From assembly GCA_034429215.1 (NCBI GenBank), contig DAOUGI010000037.1, positions 1-48,145 on the forward strand: DNA of 48,145 nucleotides, in the 5' to 3' direction. Source of the stretch: JAFGOG01 sp034429215. GTDB taxonomy: Bacteria > Chloroflexota > Anaerolineae > JAAYZQ01. Positions 22,025 through 30,044 of the stretch are shown one piece after another (positions within the stretch are counted from its first letter, which is position 1; each line of letters begins with the position of its first letter). The position numbers and the translations under genes are program-made. The notes below the pieces were generated by a model. The model made no database searches and was not told the DNA's origin. It saw only the letters and a program-made list of their open reading frames with translations.

Positions 22025-23698
22025 ATGATCGTCGTTAATCTGGACAAGATCGAGCACAGTTACGGCACCAACACCGTGTTAGCGGCGGTGAGCTGGGAGC
22101 TGCACGCCGGGCAAAAGGTTGGCATGGTCGGGCCGAACGGCGCCGGCAAGTCGACCCTGCTGCGGATCATCGCCGGCGAGATCCGGCCCGACGCCGGCTT
22201 CGTCTACCGCCACAAGGAGGCGCGCATCGGTTACCTGGCCCAGGAGCCGGCGCTCGACCCGGCGCATACGGTGTGGCAAGAGGTGCTGAGCGGGGCGTCT
22301 GACCTGGCGCGCGTTGAGGGTGAGCTGCGGCGGCTGGAGGGGCGGATGGCCGCCCCCGAAGTCTATGGCGACGAGGCGGCGCTGGAGCGGGTGCTTGCCG
22401 CCCATGCGCGCACCCAGGCCGAGTTCGAGCGGCTGGACGGTTACCGCCAGGAGAGCCGCGCCCGTGAGGCGCTACAGGCGCTCGGTCTTGCCGAGACCGA
22501 CCTGGACCAGCCGGTCAGCGTCCTGTCGGGCGGGCAGAAAAAGCTGGTCGGCCTGGCCAAGCTGCTGTCGGCCGGCGCCGACCTGCTGCTGCTCGACGAG
22601 CCGGACAACCACCTGGACCTGGACGGAAAGGCGTACCTGGAGCGGTTCATCGCCGCCTTTCCCGGCACGGTGGTCATTGTGTCCCACGACCGCTACCTGC
22701 TCGACGAGACGGTCACCTGCATCGCCGAGGTCGAGGACCGGCGGCTGACGGTCTACCAGGGCAACTATTCGGCCTATGCCGTCGAAAAGCAGCTCCAACT
22801 GCTCCGCCAGCAGCATAACTACGAGGCGCAGCAGAAAGAGATCGCCCGCATCGAGGCGGCGATCGCCCGGTTTGAGTATTGGGCCAGCATCGTGATCAAT
22901 GAGCGCCACATCCGCCAGGCCCGCTCCCGGCAAAAGATGCTGGACCGGATGGAGCGGATCGAAAAGCCGGTGCTGGAACGGCGGCGGATGGGGTTGGAGC
23001 TGAACGGCTGGCGCGGCTCGCACAAGGTGCTCGATGTGGCCGACCTGGACAAGGCCTACCCGGCGGCGAGTGGAGAGCGGATTGTCCTGGCCGGGCTAAA
23101 CCTGCTGGTGTGGCACGGCGAGCGGGTGGGCCTGCTGGGCTCAAACGGCGCGGGCAAGAGCGTGCTTTTCCGCTGCATCCTGGGCTGGGAAGAGCCAAGC
23201 GGCGGCCAGGTTCGGGTCGGCCCCAGCGTCAAGATCGGCTATTATGCCCAGGAGCACGAGACGCTCGATCTGGACAAGACGCTCATCGAGGAGGTTCGCC
23301 AGGCGCGGCCGATGTACGAGCAGGCTGCGGTGAGTTTTCTGGGGCGCTTTCTCTTTCCCTATCGCATGGTCCGCAATCGGGTGCGCGACCTGTCGGGCGG
23401 GGAGCGCAGCCGGCTGCAGTTGGCCAAGCTGATGCTGTCGGACGCCAATTTCCTGCTGCTGGACGAGCCGACCAATAACCTGGACCTGCCGTCGTGCGAG
23501 GTCCTGGAGGGCGCTTTGGACGATTTCGAAGGGACGGTCCTGGTCATCTCCCACGACCGGTACTTTTTGAACCGGGTGGTGGACCGGATCGTCGAGCTGG
23601 ACGAGGGCGCGCTGACCGAGTATCCCGGCGACTATACCTACTATGGGGAGGAGAAAGCGCGCCGGGCGGGATCTAGCCGCCGCTCATCCGCCTTTTGA
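22025..23698 (+). CDS. ABC-F family ATPase (ribosome-associated)
   Basis: 557 residues with two ABC ATPase domains and no membrane segment. First domain: G-P-N-G-A-G-K-S-T near 38-46, L-S-G-G-Q-K-K-L, and L-L-L-L-D-E-P-D-N-H-L-D. Second domain: G-S-N-G-A-G-K-S-V, L-S-G-G-E-R-S-R-L, and L-L-L-D-E-P-T-N-N-L-D. The linker between them (about 245-335) is basic and helical, as in ABC-F proteins that bind the ribosomal E site. Family roles are translation factors (EttA, Uup) or antibiotic resistance by ribosome protection. The attenuator leader favours the resistance type. GGGGAGG precedes the ATG. Its last 26 bases overlap the convergent isomerase gene. Confidence 0.9.
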   Translation: MIVVNLDKIEHSYGTNTVLAAVSWELHAGQKVGMVGPNGAGKSTLLRIIAGEIRPDAGFVYRHKEARIGYLAQEPALDPAHTVWQEVLSGASDLARVEGELRRLEGRMAAPEVYGDEAALERVLAAHARTQAEFERLDGYRQESRAREALQALGLAETDLDQPVSVLSGGQKKLVGLAKLLSAGADLLLLDEPDNHLDLDGKAYLERFIAAFPGTVVIVSHDRYLLDETVTCIAEVEDRRLTVYQGNYSAYAVEKQLQLLRQQHNYEAQQKEIARIEAAIARFEYWASIVINERHIRQARSRQKMLDRMERIEKPVLERRRMGLELNGWRGSHKVLDVADLDKAYPAASGERIVLAGLNLLVWHGERVGLLGSNGAGKSVLFRCILGWEEPSGGQVRVGPSVKIGYYAQEHETLDLDKTLIEEVRQARPMYEQAAVSFLGRFLFPYRMVRNRVRDLSGGERSRLQLAKLMLSDANFLLLDEPTNNLDLPSCEVLEGALDDFEGTVLVISHDRYFLNRVVDRIVELDEGALTEYPGDYTYYGEEKARRAGSSRRSSAF

Positions 23699-24737
23699 GC
23701 CCGACGATGTCGTCGATGGCGGTGGGATCGGTACCGTACAACGCGGCGAGGTAAACGCTCACGTAATCGCCCAACTGGATTGCGGTCAGAATCTGGGCCA
23801 GTGGCGTCCGGCCGGGGGCCTCAATGCGCCGGCAAAGGATGCCCTGGCCCTCGAAAACTTGCTGGGTCAGCTCGAACCGCAGCCGGTTGCGAGGGTGGAC
23901 AGCGGCGCCGGTCAGGAAGAGCATGCAGATCCGCTCGGCCAGGCCGGGCGGAAAGTGGATGCCCGACACGGCGTTGTGGTTCATCTCCGGCAGGACCTCG
24001 AAGTAGGACCAGCCCTTGCTGTTCTCGTTGATCTGCGATTTCCAGCGGCGGGCGACGGGGGCCAGCGGCCCCGCCCCGACGACTAGGGGCACGCGGCCAT
24101 AGGCGTCGGCGGCCAATTGCTTGGCCAGGTTGTGGGCCTGCGGGCTGCCGGGCTCTAACTCGCGCATCCGTTCGTCCATCAGCGCGGCCGCCTGGTCCAG
24201 CGCCAAGGTCAGATCGCCGACGGCACCCATGGCCCGCAGGATGCCGAGCAGCGACACCAGGTTAAAGCCCATCGCCGCGCGGGGTTGGGATTTGTAGCGG
24301 AAGGAGACGAGCGGCACGTTCCACGCTTGGGCCAGCTCGGCCAGCCGGCCGCCGGTGGCCAGCGCCACCAGTGAGCAGCCCCGCTCGCGGGCTTCTTGGA
24401 ACACGGCGAGTGTCTCTTCGGTGTTGCCCGAATAGCTGGAGCCGATGACCAGTGTGTGGCGATCGACGTAGGCCGGCAGCTCATAGTCGCGCAGGACCAG
24501 GATTGGGATCGAGCTTTCGGGACCGGCGATTTCCGCCGCCAGGTCGCCGCCGATGGCCGAGCCGCCCATGCCGGCGATGACTATTTTGTTAGCGCCCAGG
24601 TAGTGGTCCGGCAGCTCCAGCTCACGGACCCCGGCCCATGCCGCCCGGCACTGCTCGGGCAGCGCCCTGACGTGGGCCAGCATCCCGTCGCGATCGAACT
24701 GTTCCAGGGCGTGTAGATCGTCCAGGCCTATCATCAT
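23673..24737 (-). CDS. bifunctional phosphoglucose/phosphomannose isomerase (SIS type)
   Basis: 354 residues from ATG 24737, with GAGGAG upstream. The first SIS domain starts V-I-A-G-M-G-G-S-A-I-G-G-D-L-A (about 45-60), with S-S-Y-S-G-N-T-E-E-T near 103-112; the second has N-S-K-G-W-S-Y-F-E and E-M-N-H-N-A-V-S-G-I-H. These match the small PGI/PMI enzymes of archaea and some bacteria, which interconvert fructose-6-phosphate with glucose-6- or mannose-6-phosphate. The family usually has 300-350 residues, so the length fits. The start is eight bases after the stop of the RsmI-like gene. The end overlaps the convergent ABC-F gene by 26 bases. Confidence 0.87.
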   Translation of the reverse strand: MMIGLDDLHALEQFDRDGMLAHVRALPEQCRAAWAGVRELELPDHYLGANKIVIAGMGGSAIGGDLAAEIAGPESSIPILVLRDYELPAYVDRHTLVIGSSYSGNTEETLAVFQEARERGCSLVALATGGRLAELAQAWNVPLVSFRYKSQPRAAMGFNLVSLLGILRAMGAVGDLTLALDQAAALMDERMRELEPGSPQAHNLAKQLAADAYGRVPLVVGAGPLAPVARRWKSQINENSKGWSYFEVLPEMNHNAVSGIHFPPGLAERICMLFLTGAAVHPRNRLRFELTQQVFEGQGILCRRIEAPGRTPLAQILTAIQLGDYVSVYLAALYGTDPTAIDDIVGLKRRMSGG

Positions 24738-24745
24738 CGTCTCCT

Positions 24746-25561
24746 CTACTCGGAACGTTGCGGCGCTCGGCACTCAAGCACATGGTGGTACACCTCACGC
24801 TTTGACCAGCCCGATTCGGCTGCTACCTGCCGGCTGATCTCTGAAGCGCTCTGATGTCGATCCAGCCGGGCCTGGATCTCGGCCCGCAGCCGGTCTGCAT
24901 CCCAACGGGCGGGCTTGCCCTCCCCTCCGCCGATGACCAGAACGCAGGCGCCCCGGGGCGGACAGGCCGCCACGTGGTCGAGGGCACTGCTCAGCGTCCC
25001 ACGCCACGCGCCTTGCGGCCAACCGTCAAACTCGCCGTCCAGGACCAGCGGGCGGTCGCCTAACGCAGCATGCAGCCGGGCCAGCGTTCCGGCCAGGCGG
25101 CCGGCCGCTTCGAGCGCCACCAGGGTGCGGCGCTCGGCGATCTGAGGCGGCAGGGGCGGGTCCAGCCCTTCGGCCAGGGATCCCAAAAAGATAAAACTGT
25201 CAGCCGGCAGGCCTGAGACCACCAGGGCGGTCAGGGGCGAAACCGGTCCGGGGACGGGGACAGCGGGAAATCCACGCTCGACGGCGGCCTGGATCAACAC
25301 CCCGGCCGGATCGTGGCTCGCCCCCTCCTGGAGCAGGGCGATGTCCCCTGTTTCCAATGCGCCCAATGCCTCGTCCATCGCCTCGCCGGGCCCCGGCACA
25401 GGGATCAGGCGTGGGTGGAGGTCAATGTGGGTCAAGAACCGGCGCGCGCGCTCTGGCTCACCGGCGACTACGAGGCGTACCTGCCGCAAGATCCTGAGCG
25501 CCCGAAGGGTGACATCCTCCAGGGCCGCCAGCGGCGCGCCGATTACGTAAAGGGTACCCAC
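24746..25561 (-). CDS. RsmI-like SAM-dependent methyltransferase (tetrapyrrole methylase fold)
   Basis: 271 residues from GTG 25561. It opens G-T-L-Y-V-I-G-A-P and L-E-D-V-T-L-R-A-L-R-I-L, the signature of RsmI, which 2'-O-methylates C1402 of 16S rRNA using S-adenosylmethionine. V-P-G-P-V-S-P-L-T-A-L-V-V-S-G-L-P and F-I-F-L-G-S-L also fit. The normally strict D-A-G-T-P-G-I-S-D-P-G segment is here Q-E-G-A-S-H-D-P-A-G, so this may be a diverged relative. The C-terminal end (S-G-W-S-K-R-E-V-Y-H-H-V-L) keeps the small helical domain of RsmI. Upstream partner of the sugar isomerase in one transcript. Confidence 0.75.
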   Translation of the reverse strand: MGTLYVIGAPLAALEDVTLRALRILRQVRLVVAGEPERARRFLTHIDLHPRLIPVPGPGEAMDEALGALETGDIALLQEGASHDPAGVLIQAAVERGFPAVPVPGPVSPLTALVVSGLPADSFIFLGSLAEGLDPPLPPQIAERRTLVALEAAGRLAGTLARLHAALGDRPLVLDGEFDGWPQGAWRGTLSSALDHVAACPPRGACVLVIGGGEGKPARWDADRLRAEIQARLDRHQSASEISRQVAAESGWSKREVYHHVLECRAPQRSE

Positions 25562-25610
25562 ATCGAACCAGGGGTTACTCGACGGTATTGGGAATGGCTC
25601 GCCGGAGGGC

Positions 25611-25648
25611 GGGCTGCTACCCGCACAAAAAGGGGCGGGTAGCAGCCC
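25611..25648 (-). terminator. perfect 14-bp inverted repeat
   Basis: gggctgctacccgc (25611-25624) is perfectly repeated inverted at 25635-25648 with a 10-base loop. It lies between the small basic-protein gene and the RsmI-like gene on the minus strand. There is no T-run, but a termination or processing role is likely. Confidence 0.55.
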
Positions 25649-25663
25649 GGCTACCGGCGACGA

Positions 25664-25834
25664 CTAGCGCTCTGGCACGGGGGCCGTGGGGCTGGCCTTT
25701 TTGATCTTGGCGATGAGCCGTTGCCTAATCTGGGAGTTGCTCGTCTGCTCCAGGCGCAGGCGCAGGGCATGTACCTTTCGCTGGCGGCGCTGGCGGCGCT
25801 TGAGATCCTTGCGCGGTTGACGTGACATTGACAT
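25664..25834 (-). CDS. small basic protein, DUF6800-like
   Basis: 56 residues from ATG 25834, with GAGGAG eight bases upstream. It is extremely rich in Arg and Lys (K-D-L-K-R-R-Q-R-R-Q-R-K-V-H), then L-R-L-R-L-E-Q-T, R-L-I-A-K-I-K-K-A-S-P-T-A-P. This resembles the short DUF6800 proteins (basic helix ending I-x-K-I-x-K-x-S-P). It could bind RNA or the ribosome, but function is unknown. It lies 45 bases after the tRNA-Arg gene on the same strand and may be cut from the same transcript. Ribosomal protein S21 was considered and rejected. Confidence 0.6.
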   Translation of the reverse strand: MSMSRQPRKDLKRRQRRQRKVHALRLRLEQTSNSQIRQRLIAKIKKASPTAPVPER

Positions 25835-25878
25835 AATTTCTTCTCCTCGTATCCTTTTTAGTCGCAAAATGCTGCGAG

Positions 25879-25951
25879 CACCCCCAGCAGGACTCGAACC
25901 TGCGGCCGACTGCTTAGAAGGCAGTTGCTCTGACCACTGAGCTATGGGGGC
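25879..25951 (-). tRNA. tRNA-Arg (anticodon UCU)
   Basis: 73 nt on the minus strand. Acceptor stem GCCCCCA pairs with TGGGGGT (one G-U). D-arm GCTC-AGTGGTCA-GAGC, anticodon stem ACTGC/GCAGT with loop CTTCTAA, so the anticodon is TCT (reads AGA and AGG). T-arm GCAGG-TTCGAGT-CCTGC. CCA is not encoded. It has its own consensus promoter at 25962-25990. Confidence 0.97.
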
Positions 25952-25961
25952 CTGGTCCGCT

Positions 25962-25990
25962 ATTCTATCTCAGGTCGGGCGGCTTGTCAA
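25962..25990 (-). promoter_or_regulatory. promoter of tRNA-Arg
   Basis: On the minus strand, exact TTGACA (25990-25985), 17-base spacer, TAGAAT (25967-25962), ten bases before the mature tRNA 5' end. It overlaps the end of the deoxyribosyltransferase-like gene. Confidence 0.8.
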
Positions 25991-26511
25991 GCCGATCCCT
26001 TCCTCTCAGTCACTGATTTGTCACCCTGGGCGGTAGCGGAGGGTCTTGGGCCGGGAAAAGGTTCTTGGCTTTGCTCAGAATGACGATATTTAGATGAGAG
26101 GCTACCCAATCCTCCGCCGGCCACCCACTCTCGAAAGGCAGCCAGGTCGGGCAGCACGGCGGCCGACAGGAAGCGGATCACCCAGTTGGCGTCCATGGGC
26201 GAGATGGCCACCACCGGCACCCTGGCCCGAAACGCTTCCCACATCTCGAGGGCGGTGCCCATGCTGGCCCGCGGGGCATAGGCCACCACCAGGTCGGCCC
26301 GGGACGCCATGTCGATCAGATTCACGAGGGTGGCCCGGGCCTGCTCGTCGCCGTAATCCACGGCGTGGGGATGCAGCTCGTTCGGGTCGACGATCTCGGC
26401 GGCCGGGTCGTAGCTCCGGACGGCAGCAGCGATGGCCTGGCGATAGGCCTGATCCTCGATGTAGCGATCCTGCCGTGAGCCCTGCATGATGCCGGCGATG
26501 AATACGCGCAT
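25987..26511 (-). CDS. nucleoside 2-deoxyribosyltransferase-like protein
   Basis: 174 residues from ATG 26511, with GGAGG 11 bases upstream. M-R-V-F-I-A-G-I-M-Q-G-S-R near the start, D-P-N-E-L-H-P-H, L-I-D-M-A-S-R-A-D-L-V-V-A-Y and M-G-T-A-L-E-M-W-E-A match the nucleoside 2-deoxyribosyltransferase fold: an N-terminal Rossmann-type core with a glutamate (here in T-A-L-E-M) as candidate nucleophile. Function may be in nucleotide salvage or hydrolysis of modified nucleosides. The last 35 or so residues are unlike the family and are largely encoded by a short dispersed repeat (26020-26084), so the true ancestral end was probably near 26100. Confidence 0.72.
   Translation of the reverse strand: MRVFIAGIMQGSRQDRYIEDQAYRQAIAAAVRSYDPAAEIVDPNELHPHAVDYGDEQARATLVNLIDMASRADLVVAYAPRASMGTALEMWEAFRARVPVVAISPMDANWVIRFLSAAVLPDLAAFREWVAGGGLGSLSSKYRHSEQSQEPFPGPRPSATAQGDKSVTERKGSA
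26020..26084. repeat. short dispersed repeat with imperfect terminal inverted repeats
   Basis: 65 bp with ends GTCACCCTG and CAGAATGAC, which match as inverted repeats at 7 of 9 positions. The inside is the sequence type GTCACCCTGAGCG...GCTCAGAATGAC found scattered between genes in many bacteria (general knowledge, not checked here). It lies inside the 3' part of the deoxyribosyltransferase-like gene and supplies its C-terminal codons. Confidence 0.6.
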
Positions 26512-26602
26512 GGTTGTCGTTGCCTCCAGGGGGATTATACCGCAGATGGTTACCATCGGCAAAGATGGGGTTTCAAAAGACCTGCGCTCTTTGCAGCGAA
26601 CA

Positions 26603-26631
26603 TTGCAGGTTCAGACCTAGTATGGTATCAT
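26603..26631 (+). promoter_or_regulatory. promoter of the degV unit
   Basis: TTGCAG (26603-26608), 17-base spacer, TATCAT (26626-26631). The degV ATG lies 90 bases downstream with AAAGGAG. Confidence 0.5.
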
Positions 26632-26720
26632 GTTTTTGGCAAGGGATTGCCGAGACGCTGGTTATGTCCGACCGGCGGACACCATGTAACCAGGGAGAAC
26701 CCCTCCCGGAAAGGAGCTTT

Positions 26721-27587
26721 ATGAAGATTGTGACCGACTGTGCGGCGGACATGACCGCCGAAGAGATGGCAGCGTTGGGTGTCACCCAGGCGCCGTTGTT
26801 CATCCAGTTTCCCGAGGGCGAGGTCAGCTCTGCCGACATCACGGCAGACGAATTCTATACACGGCTGGAGGCCATGCGCCCGGCCCTGCCCAAGACGGCG
26901 CAACCCTCCAACGGCATCTTTGCCGAAATCTACCGCCGGCTCGCCGAGACGGACAAGCAGATCCTGTCGATCCACATTTCATCCGGCCTGAGCGGGACCA
27001 TCGGCGCGGCACACGGCGGCGCAGAGATGGTGGCGCCTGAAGTCGAAGTGACTTCCTGGGACACTTTGACCCTGTCCGGTGGGGAGCGGCTTCAAGTGAT
27101 GGCGGCAGCGCTGGCAGTCAGGGCGGGCTGGCCCATGCAGGCCATTCTGGAGCGGCTGGAGGAGATCCGTGCCAACACGGAGGTCGTCTATACCCTGGAA
27201 ACTATGGAATACCTGGCGCGGGGGGGGCGCATCGGCCGGGTCCAGGCCCTGGCCGGGATGCTGCTGGCCATCAAGCCGGTCATTCGTGTGGATCATGCGG
27301 ACGGCAAGTACACTACAGTGGCCAAGGCCCGGACCGTGCCTCGCGGCCTGGCGACTATCACCGATTACCTGCACAGCAAGTACGCCGACACGCCGGTGTG
27401 GGTGACGGTTTTGCACGGGCGCTTTGCCGAACAGGCCGGGGTACTGAGAGAGCAGTTGAGCGCGCGGCTCAACGTGGCCAAGATGGAGATCATGCGCATT
27501 TCGCCGGTGCTCGGGGTCCACACCGGGCCAGGGGTCGTGGGCGCCGCGGCGGTGCCGATGCGGTTGATGGAGGATCTGGCGCTCTAA
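26721..27587 (+). CDS. DegV family fatty-acid-binding protein
   Basis: 288 residues from ATG 26721 with AAAGGAG upstream. Features: K-I-V-T-D-C-A-A-D at the start, P-S-N-G-I-F, I-H-I-S-S-G-L-S-G-T (fatty-acid carboxylate-binding Ser/Gly loop), T-L-E-T-M-E-Y-L-A-R-G-G-R-I-G-R, and L-A-I-K-P-V-I. In other bacteria DegV/FakB proteins hand exogenous fatty acids to the kinase FakA to make acyl-phosphate. No FakA gene is visible here. The stop shares one base with the next start (TAATG), so translation is coupled. Confidence 0.9.
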   Translation: MKIVTDCAADMTAEEMAALGVTQAPLFIQFPEGEVSSADITADEFYTRLEAMRPALPKTAQPSNGIFAEIYRRLAETDKQILSIHISSGLSGTIGAAHGGAEMVAPEVEVTSWDTLTLSGGERLQVMAAALAVRAGWPMQAILERLEEIRANTEVVYTLETMEYLARGGRIGRVQALAGMLLAIKPVIRVDHADGKYTTVAKARTVPRGLATITDYLHSKYADTPVWVTVLHGRFAEQAGVLREQLSARLNVAKMEIMRISPVLGVHTGPGVVGAAAVPMRLMEDLAL

Positions 27588-28528
27588 TGCCCGATGCCGT
27601 GGAGTGGCTCCTGGAGGCGGATAATCCATCGGCCCGCTACCTGGCCCTGACCGGCCTGCTGGATCGTCATCCGGACGATCCTGAGGCGGCGGCGGCCCGG
27701 ACAGCGATCCCAGCGCAGCGGCAGGCGAGGGCCATCCTGAGCGCCCAGTGGCCGGATGGCTACTGGATGCACCCGGATGTGGGCTATAGTCCCAAGTACA
27801 AGGCCTCGACGTGGCAGGTGATCTTTATGGCGCAGATGGGGATGCCTAGCACCCCGGCCACCGACCGTGCCTGTGGGTACCTGCTCGGCAATGCCCGCCT
27901 GCCCAACGGGCTGTTTACCGCCGACAAGACGGCGAGAGGGGCGATCCCCTGCTTGAGCGGCAACCTGCTGCGGGCGATGCGGCAGTTGGGGTGCGACGAT
28001 CCACGCCTGGACGAAAGCAGTGAAGCGCTGGCCCAAACGGTGGTCCGTGATGAGTTTCGCTGCTGGTGCAACGCCAGGCCGCGCGCGGCCCGGGTGCGCG
28101 ACGGACTGCCGTGCGCCTGGGGAGCGGTCAAGGTCCTGGGCGCTCTTGCCGAGGCGCCGGCGGCGCGGCGATCCCCGGCCGTCCAGAGTGCGGTGGAGAG
28201 CGGCGTCGCCCTGCTGTTGAGCGGCGACCTGGCCTGCGGCGGCTATGCCGCGCCGGGCGGACCCAGCCCGCTGTGGCTCAAGCTTGGCTTTCCGCTGGCC
28301 TACGCGTCAGACCTGCTGGAGGCGCTGGAGGCGCTGCTGCGGCTGGGCGTGGGCCGCCGGCCGGAGATGGAGGCTGCCGTCGACCTGGTGGCGAGCAAGC
28401 GGGACGGCGCCGGCCGCTGGGCCCTGGAATACACGCCCCACAACACCTGGTCCAGCTTTGGACCGGTGGGCCGGCCCAACAAGTGGGTCACCCTGCGGGC
28501 GCTGCGCGTGCTCAAGGCGTGGGGGTAG
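27587..28528 (+). CDS. prenyltransferase/squalene-oxidase-like alpha-toroid protein
   Basis: 313 residues, starting in the TAATG overlap with degV. It holds repeats of the (alpha/alpha) toroid type with the recurring D-G-x-W pattern (W-P-D-G-Y-W near residue 60; D-G-A-G-R-W near 278), N-G-L-F near 105 and internal A-x-x-Y-L-L helices. Such folds occur in terpene cyclases, protein prenyltransferase beta subunits and alpha2-macroglobulin. No cyclase D-x-D-D motif is evident, so enzymatic activity is uncertain. Two Cys in C-W-C-N could bind metal. It lies between degV and two phosphoesterases in a compact unit. Confidence 0.6.
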   Translation: MPDAVEWLLEADNPSARYLALTGLLDRHPDDPEAAAARTAIPAQRQARAILSAQWPDGYWMHPDVGYSPKYKASTWQVIFMAQMGMPSTPATDRACGYLLGNARLPNGLFTADKTARGAIPCLSGNLLRAMRQLGCDDPRLDESSEALAQTVVRDEFRCWCNARPRAARVRDGLPCAWGAVKVLGALAEAPAARRSPAVQSAVESGVALLLSGDLACGGYAAPGGPSPLWLKLGFPLAYASDLLEALEALLRLGVGRRPEMEAAVDLVASKRDGAGRWALEYTPHNTWSSFGPVGRPNKWVTLRALRVLKAWG

Positions 28529-28539
28529 GCGGCAACAAG

Positions 28540-29481
28540 GTGCGACTGGCAATTGTTGCCGACGTCCACGGGAACCTGCCGGCCCTCGAGGCCGTGCTGG
28601 CCGACGCTGAACAGCACAAGGTGGATGGCATTCTCGTCGCCGGCGATACGGTGGACGGGCCCTATCCTCTCGAAACCCTCCAGACGCTGCGGGCCCGGCA
28701 CAGTTGGATGATCCGGGGCAACCGGGAAAAGTACATACTGGCCTATGACCGCGGCGATGCGCCGGCCGCCTGGCGCAGCGATGATCAGTGGGCCGGACTG
28801 CGCTGGATCTATCGCCGCCTGGACCGCGAGGCCTTGGATTTTATCGCCTCGCTGCCCGATCAAAGCACCTACACTTCGGAGGGCGCTGCCGCCATTCGCG
28901 TGGTGCACGGCGCGCCGCAGGGTGTGTCGGCGCTGCTGCTGCCCAAGAGCCCGGAGCTGTTGGGGTTGTTTGATCAGGTGGGCCTCACCGACCTGAGGTA
29001 CCGGCACGTCACACTGGATGAGGCTTTCGCCCAAGCCGGCGAGCCGGTGCTCATCTGCGGCCATTCGCACATCGCCTGGCAGCAATCGTGGGATGGCCGG
29101 TTGGTCCTCAACCCCGGATCGGTGGGACAGCCGCTCAATGGGGACAGGCGAGCGCAATATGCACTGTTGACCTGGCAGGGTGGCTGCTGGCAGGCGGAAC
29201 ACCGGGCCATCGACTATGACCTGGAGCAGGTAAGGGCCGCCTACCAGGCAAGTGGCCTGCTGGCAAAAGGGGGTGTCTTTGCGCGCGCCTCGCTGCTGAC
29301 CACCGAAACGGCCCGGAACGTCTCCGGCTGGCTGGTGGCCCATGTCTCGCGCCTGGCTGCCCAGGCCGGGTTCGAGGATTGGGATACTGTCCCCACTGCG
29401 ATTTGGACCCAGGCGGAGGCGACTTTTGATTGGGAGACGGCCTGCGCTGGCAGGCAGCCGGGCAGGGAGGAAACAAGATGA
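28540..29481 (+). CDS. calcineurin-like metallophosphoesterase
   Basis: 313 residues from GTG 28540 (weak ribosome site). Motifs: A-D-V-H-G-N-L-P-A-L (D-x-H), A-G-D-T-V-D-G-P (G-D-x-x-D), R-G-N-R-E (G-N-x-E), V-V-H-G-A-P, and C-G-H-S-H-I with N-P-G-S-V-G. The phosphodiesterase core of the YfcE/DUF2436 type spans roughly 1-225; about 85 helical residues of unknown role follow. Substrate unknown (phosphodiester or phosphomonoester). It overlaps the second phosphoesterase (ATGA) and lies 11 bases after the alpha-toroid gene. Confidence 0.82.
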   Translation: MRLAIVADVHGNLPALEAVLADAEQHKVDGILVAGDTVDGPYPLETLQTLRARHSWMIRGNREKYILAYDRGDAPAAWRSDDQWAGLRWIYRRLDREALDFIASLPDQSTYTSEGAAAIRVVHGAPQGVSALLLPKSPELLGLFDQVGLTDLRYRHVTLDEAFAQAGEPVLICGHSHIAWQQSWDGRLVLNPGSVGQPLNGDRRAQYALLTWQGGCWQAEHRAIDYDLEQVRAAYQASGLLAKGGVFARASLLTTETARNVSGWLVAHVSRLAAQAGFEDWDTVPTAIWTQAEATFDWETACAGRQPGREETR

Positions 29482-29972
29482 GGATCGCCATCCTGTCGGA
29501 TATCCACGACAATATCTGGATGTTGAAAAGCCTGCTGGCCGGCCTGCAGGCCGACGCGCTGCTCTTTTGCGGCGATTTCTGCGCGCCCTTTACCCTGGCC
29601 CAGATCGCCGAGGGGTTTAGCGGGCCGGTGCACGTCGTGTTTGGCAACAACGACGGCGACAAGCTGCTGCTGTCGCAGGTCGCCGGCCGCTTTCCTCACG
29701 TGACTTTGCACGGCGACCTGGCCGAGCTTGAGCTGGGCGGCTGCCGGGTGGCGGTGACCCATTATCCGCGGATGGGCCGCGCCCTGGCCAAGAGCGGGGA
29801 CTATGACCTGGTGTGCTACGGCCACAATCATAAAAGCGCCATCGAACAGGTGGGCTCGACGGCGCTGGTCAACCCCGGCGAGGTGATGGGCCGTCTTGGC
29901 CGCTCGACCTACGCCGTCTATGATACGGCGACCGGCCAGACAGCGATCCTGGAAGTTAGGCGCGGGGAATAG
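29478..29972 (+). CDS. YfcE/MJ0936-type phosphodiesterase
   Basis: 164 residues from ATG 29478 with GGGAGG upstream. Motifs: S-D-I-H-D-N (D-x-H), C-G-D-F, F-G-N-N-D-G-D, T-H-Y-P, Y-G-H-N-H-K and N-P-G-E. This is the small single-domain class of metal-dependent phosphodiesterases. It overlaps the previous phosphoesterase gene by four bases, so the two are made together; whether they act on one substrate is unknown. A bidirectional hairpin (30006-30033) follows. Confidence 0.88.
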   Translation: MRIAILSDIHDNIWMLKSLLAGLQADALLFCGDFCAPFTLAQIAEGFSGPVHVVFGNNDGDKLLLSQVAGRFPHVTLHGDLAELELGGCRVAVTHYPRMGRALAKSGDYDLVCYGHNHKSAIEQVGSTALVNPGEVMGRLGRSTYAVYDTATGQTAILEVRRGE

Positions 29973-30005
29973 GCTCGATTCAGATTACACGCCAGAGGGC
30001 AACGA

Positions 30006-30033
30006 CAGGGGCGACCATGAGAGGTCGCCCCTG
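30006..30033. terminator. bidirectional terminator hairpin
   Basis: caggggcgacc (30006-30016) pairs perfectly with ggtcgcccctg (30023-30033) around a 6-base loop, in the convergent gap between 29972 and 30045. No T-run on either side. Confidence 0.6.
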
Positions 30034-30044
30034 CTATGTCTCGG

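Noticed and set aside
25664..25834. Ribosomal protein S21
   Set aside because: Size and basic character fit, but the S21 hallmarks (E-x-x-x-x-A-L-R-R-F and the following C-terminal pattern) are absent.
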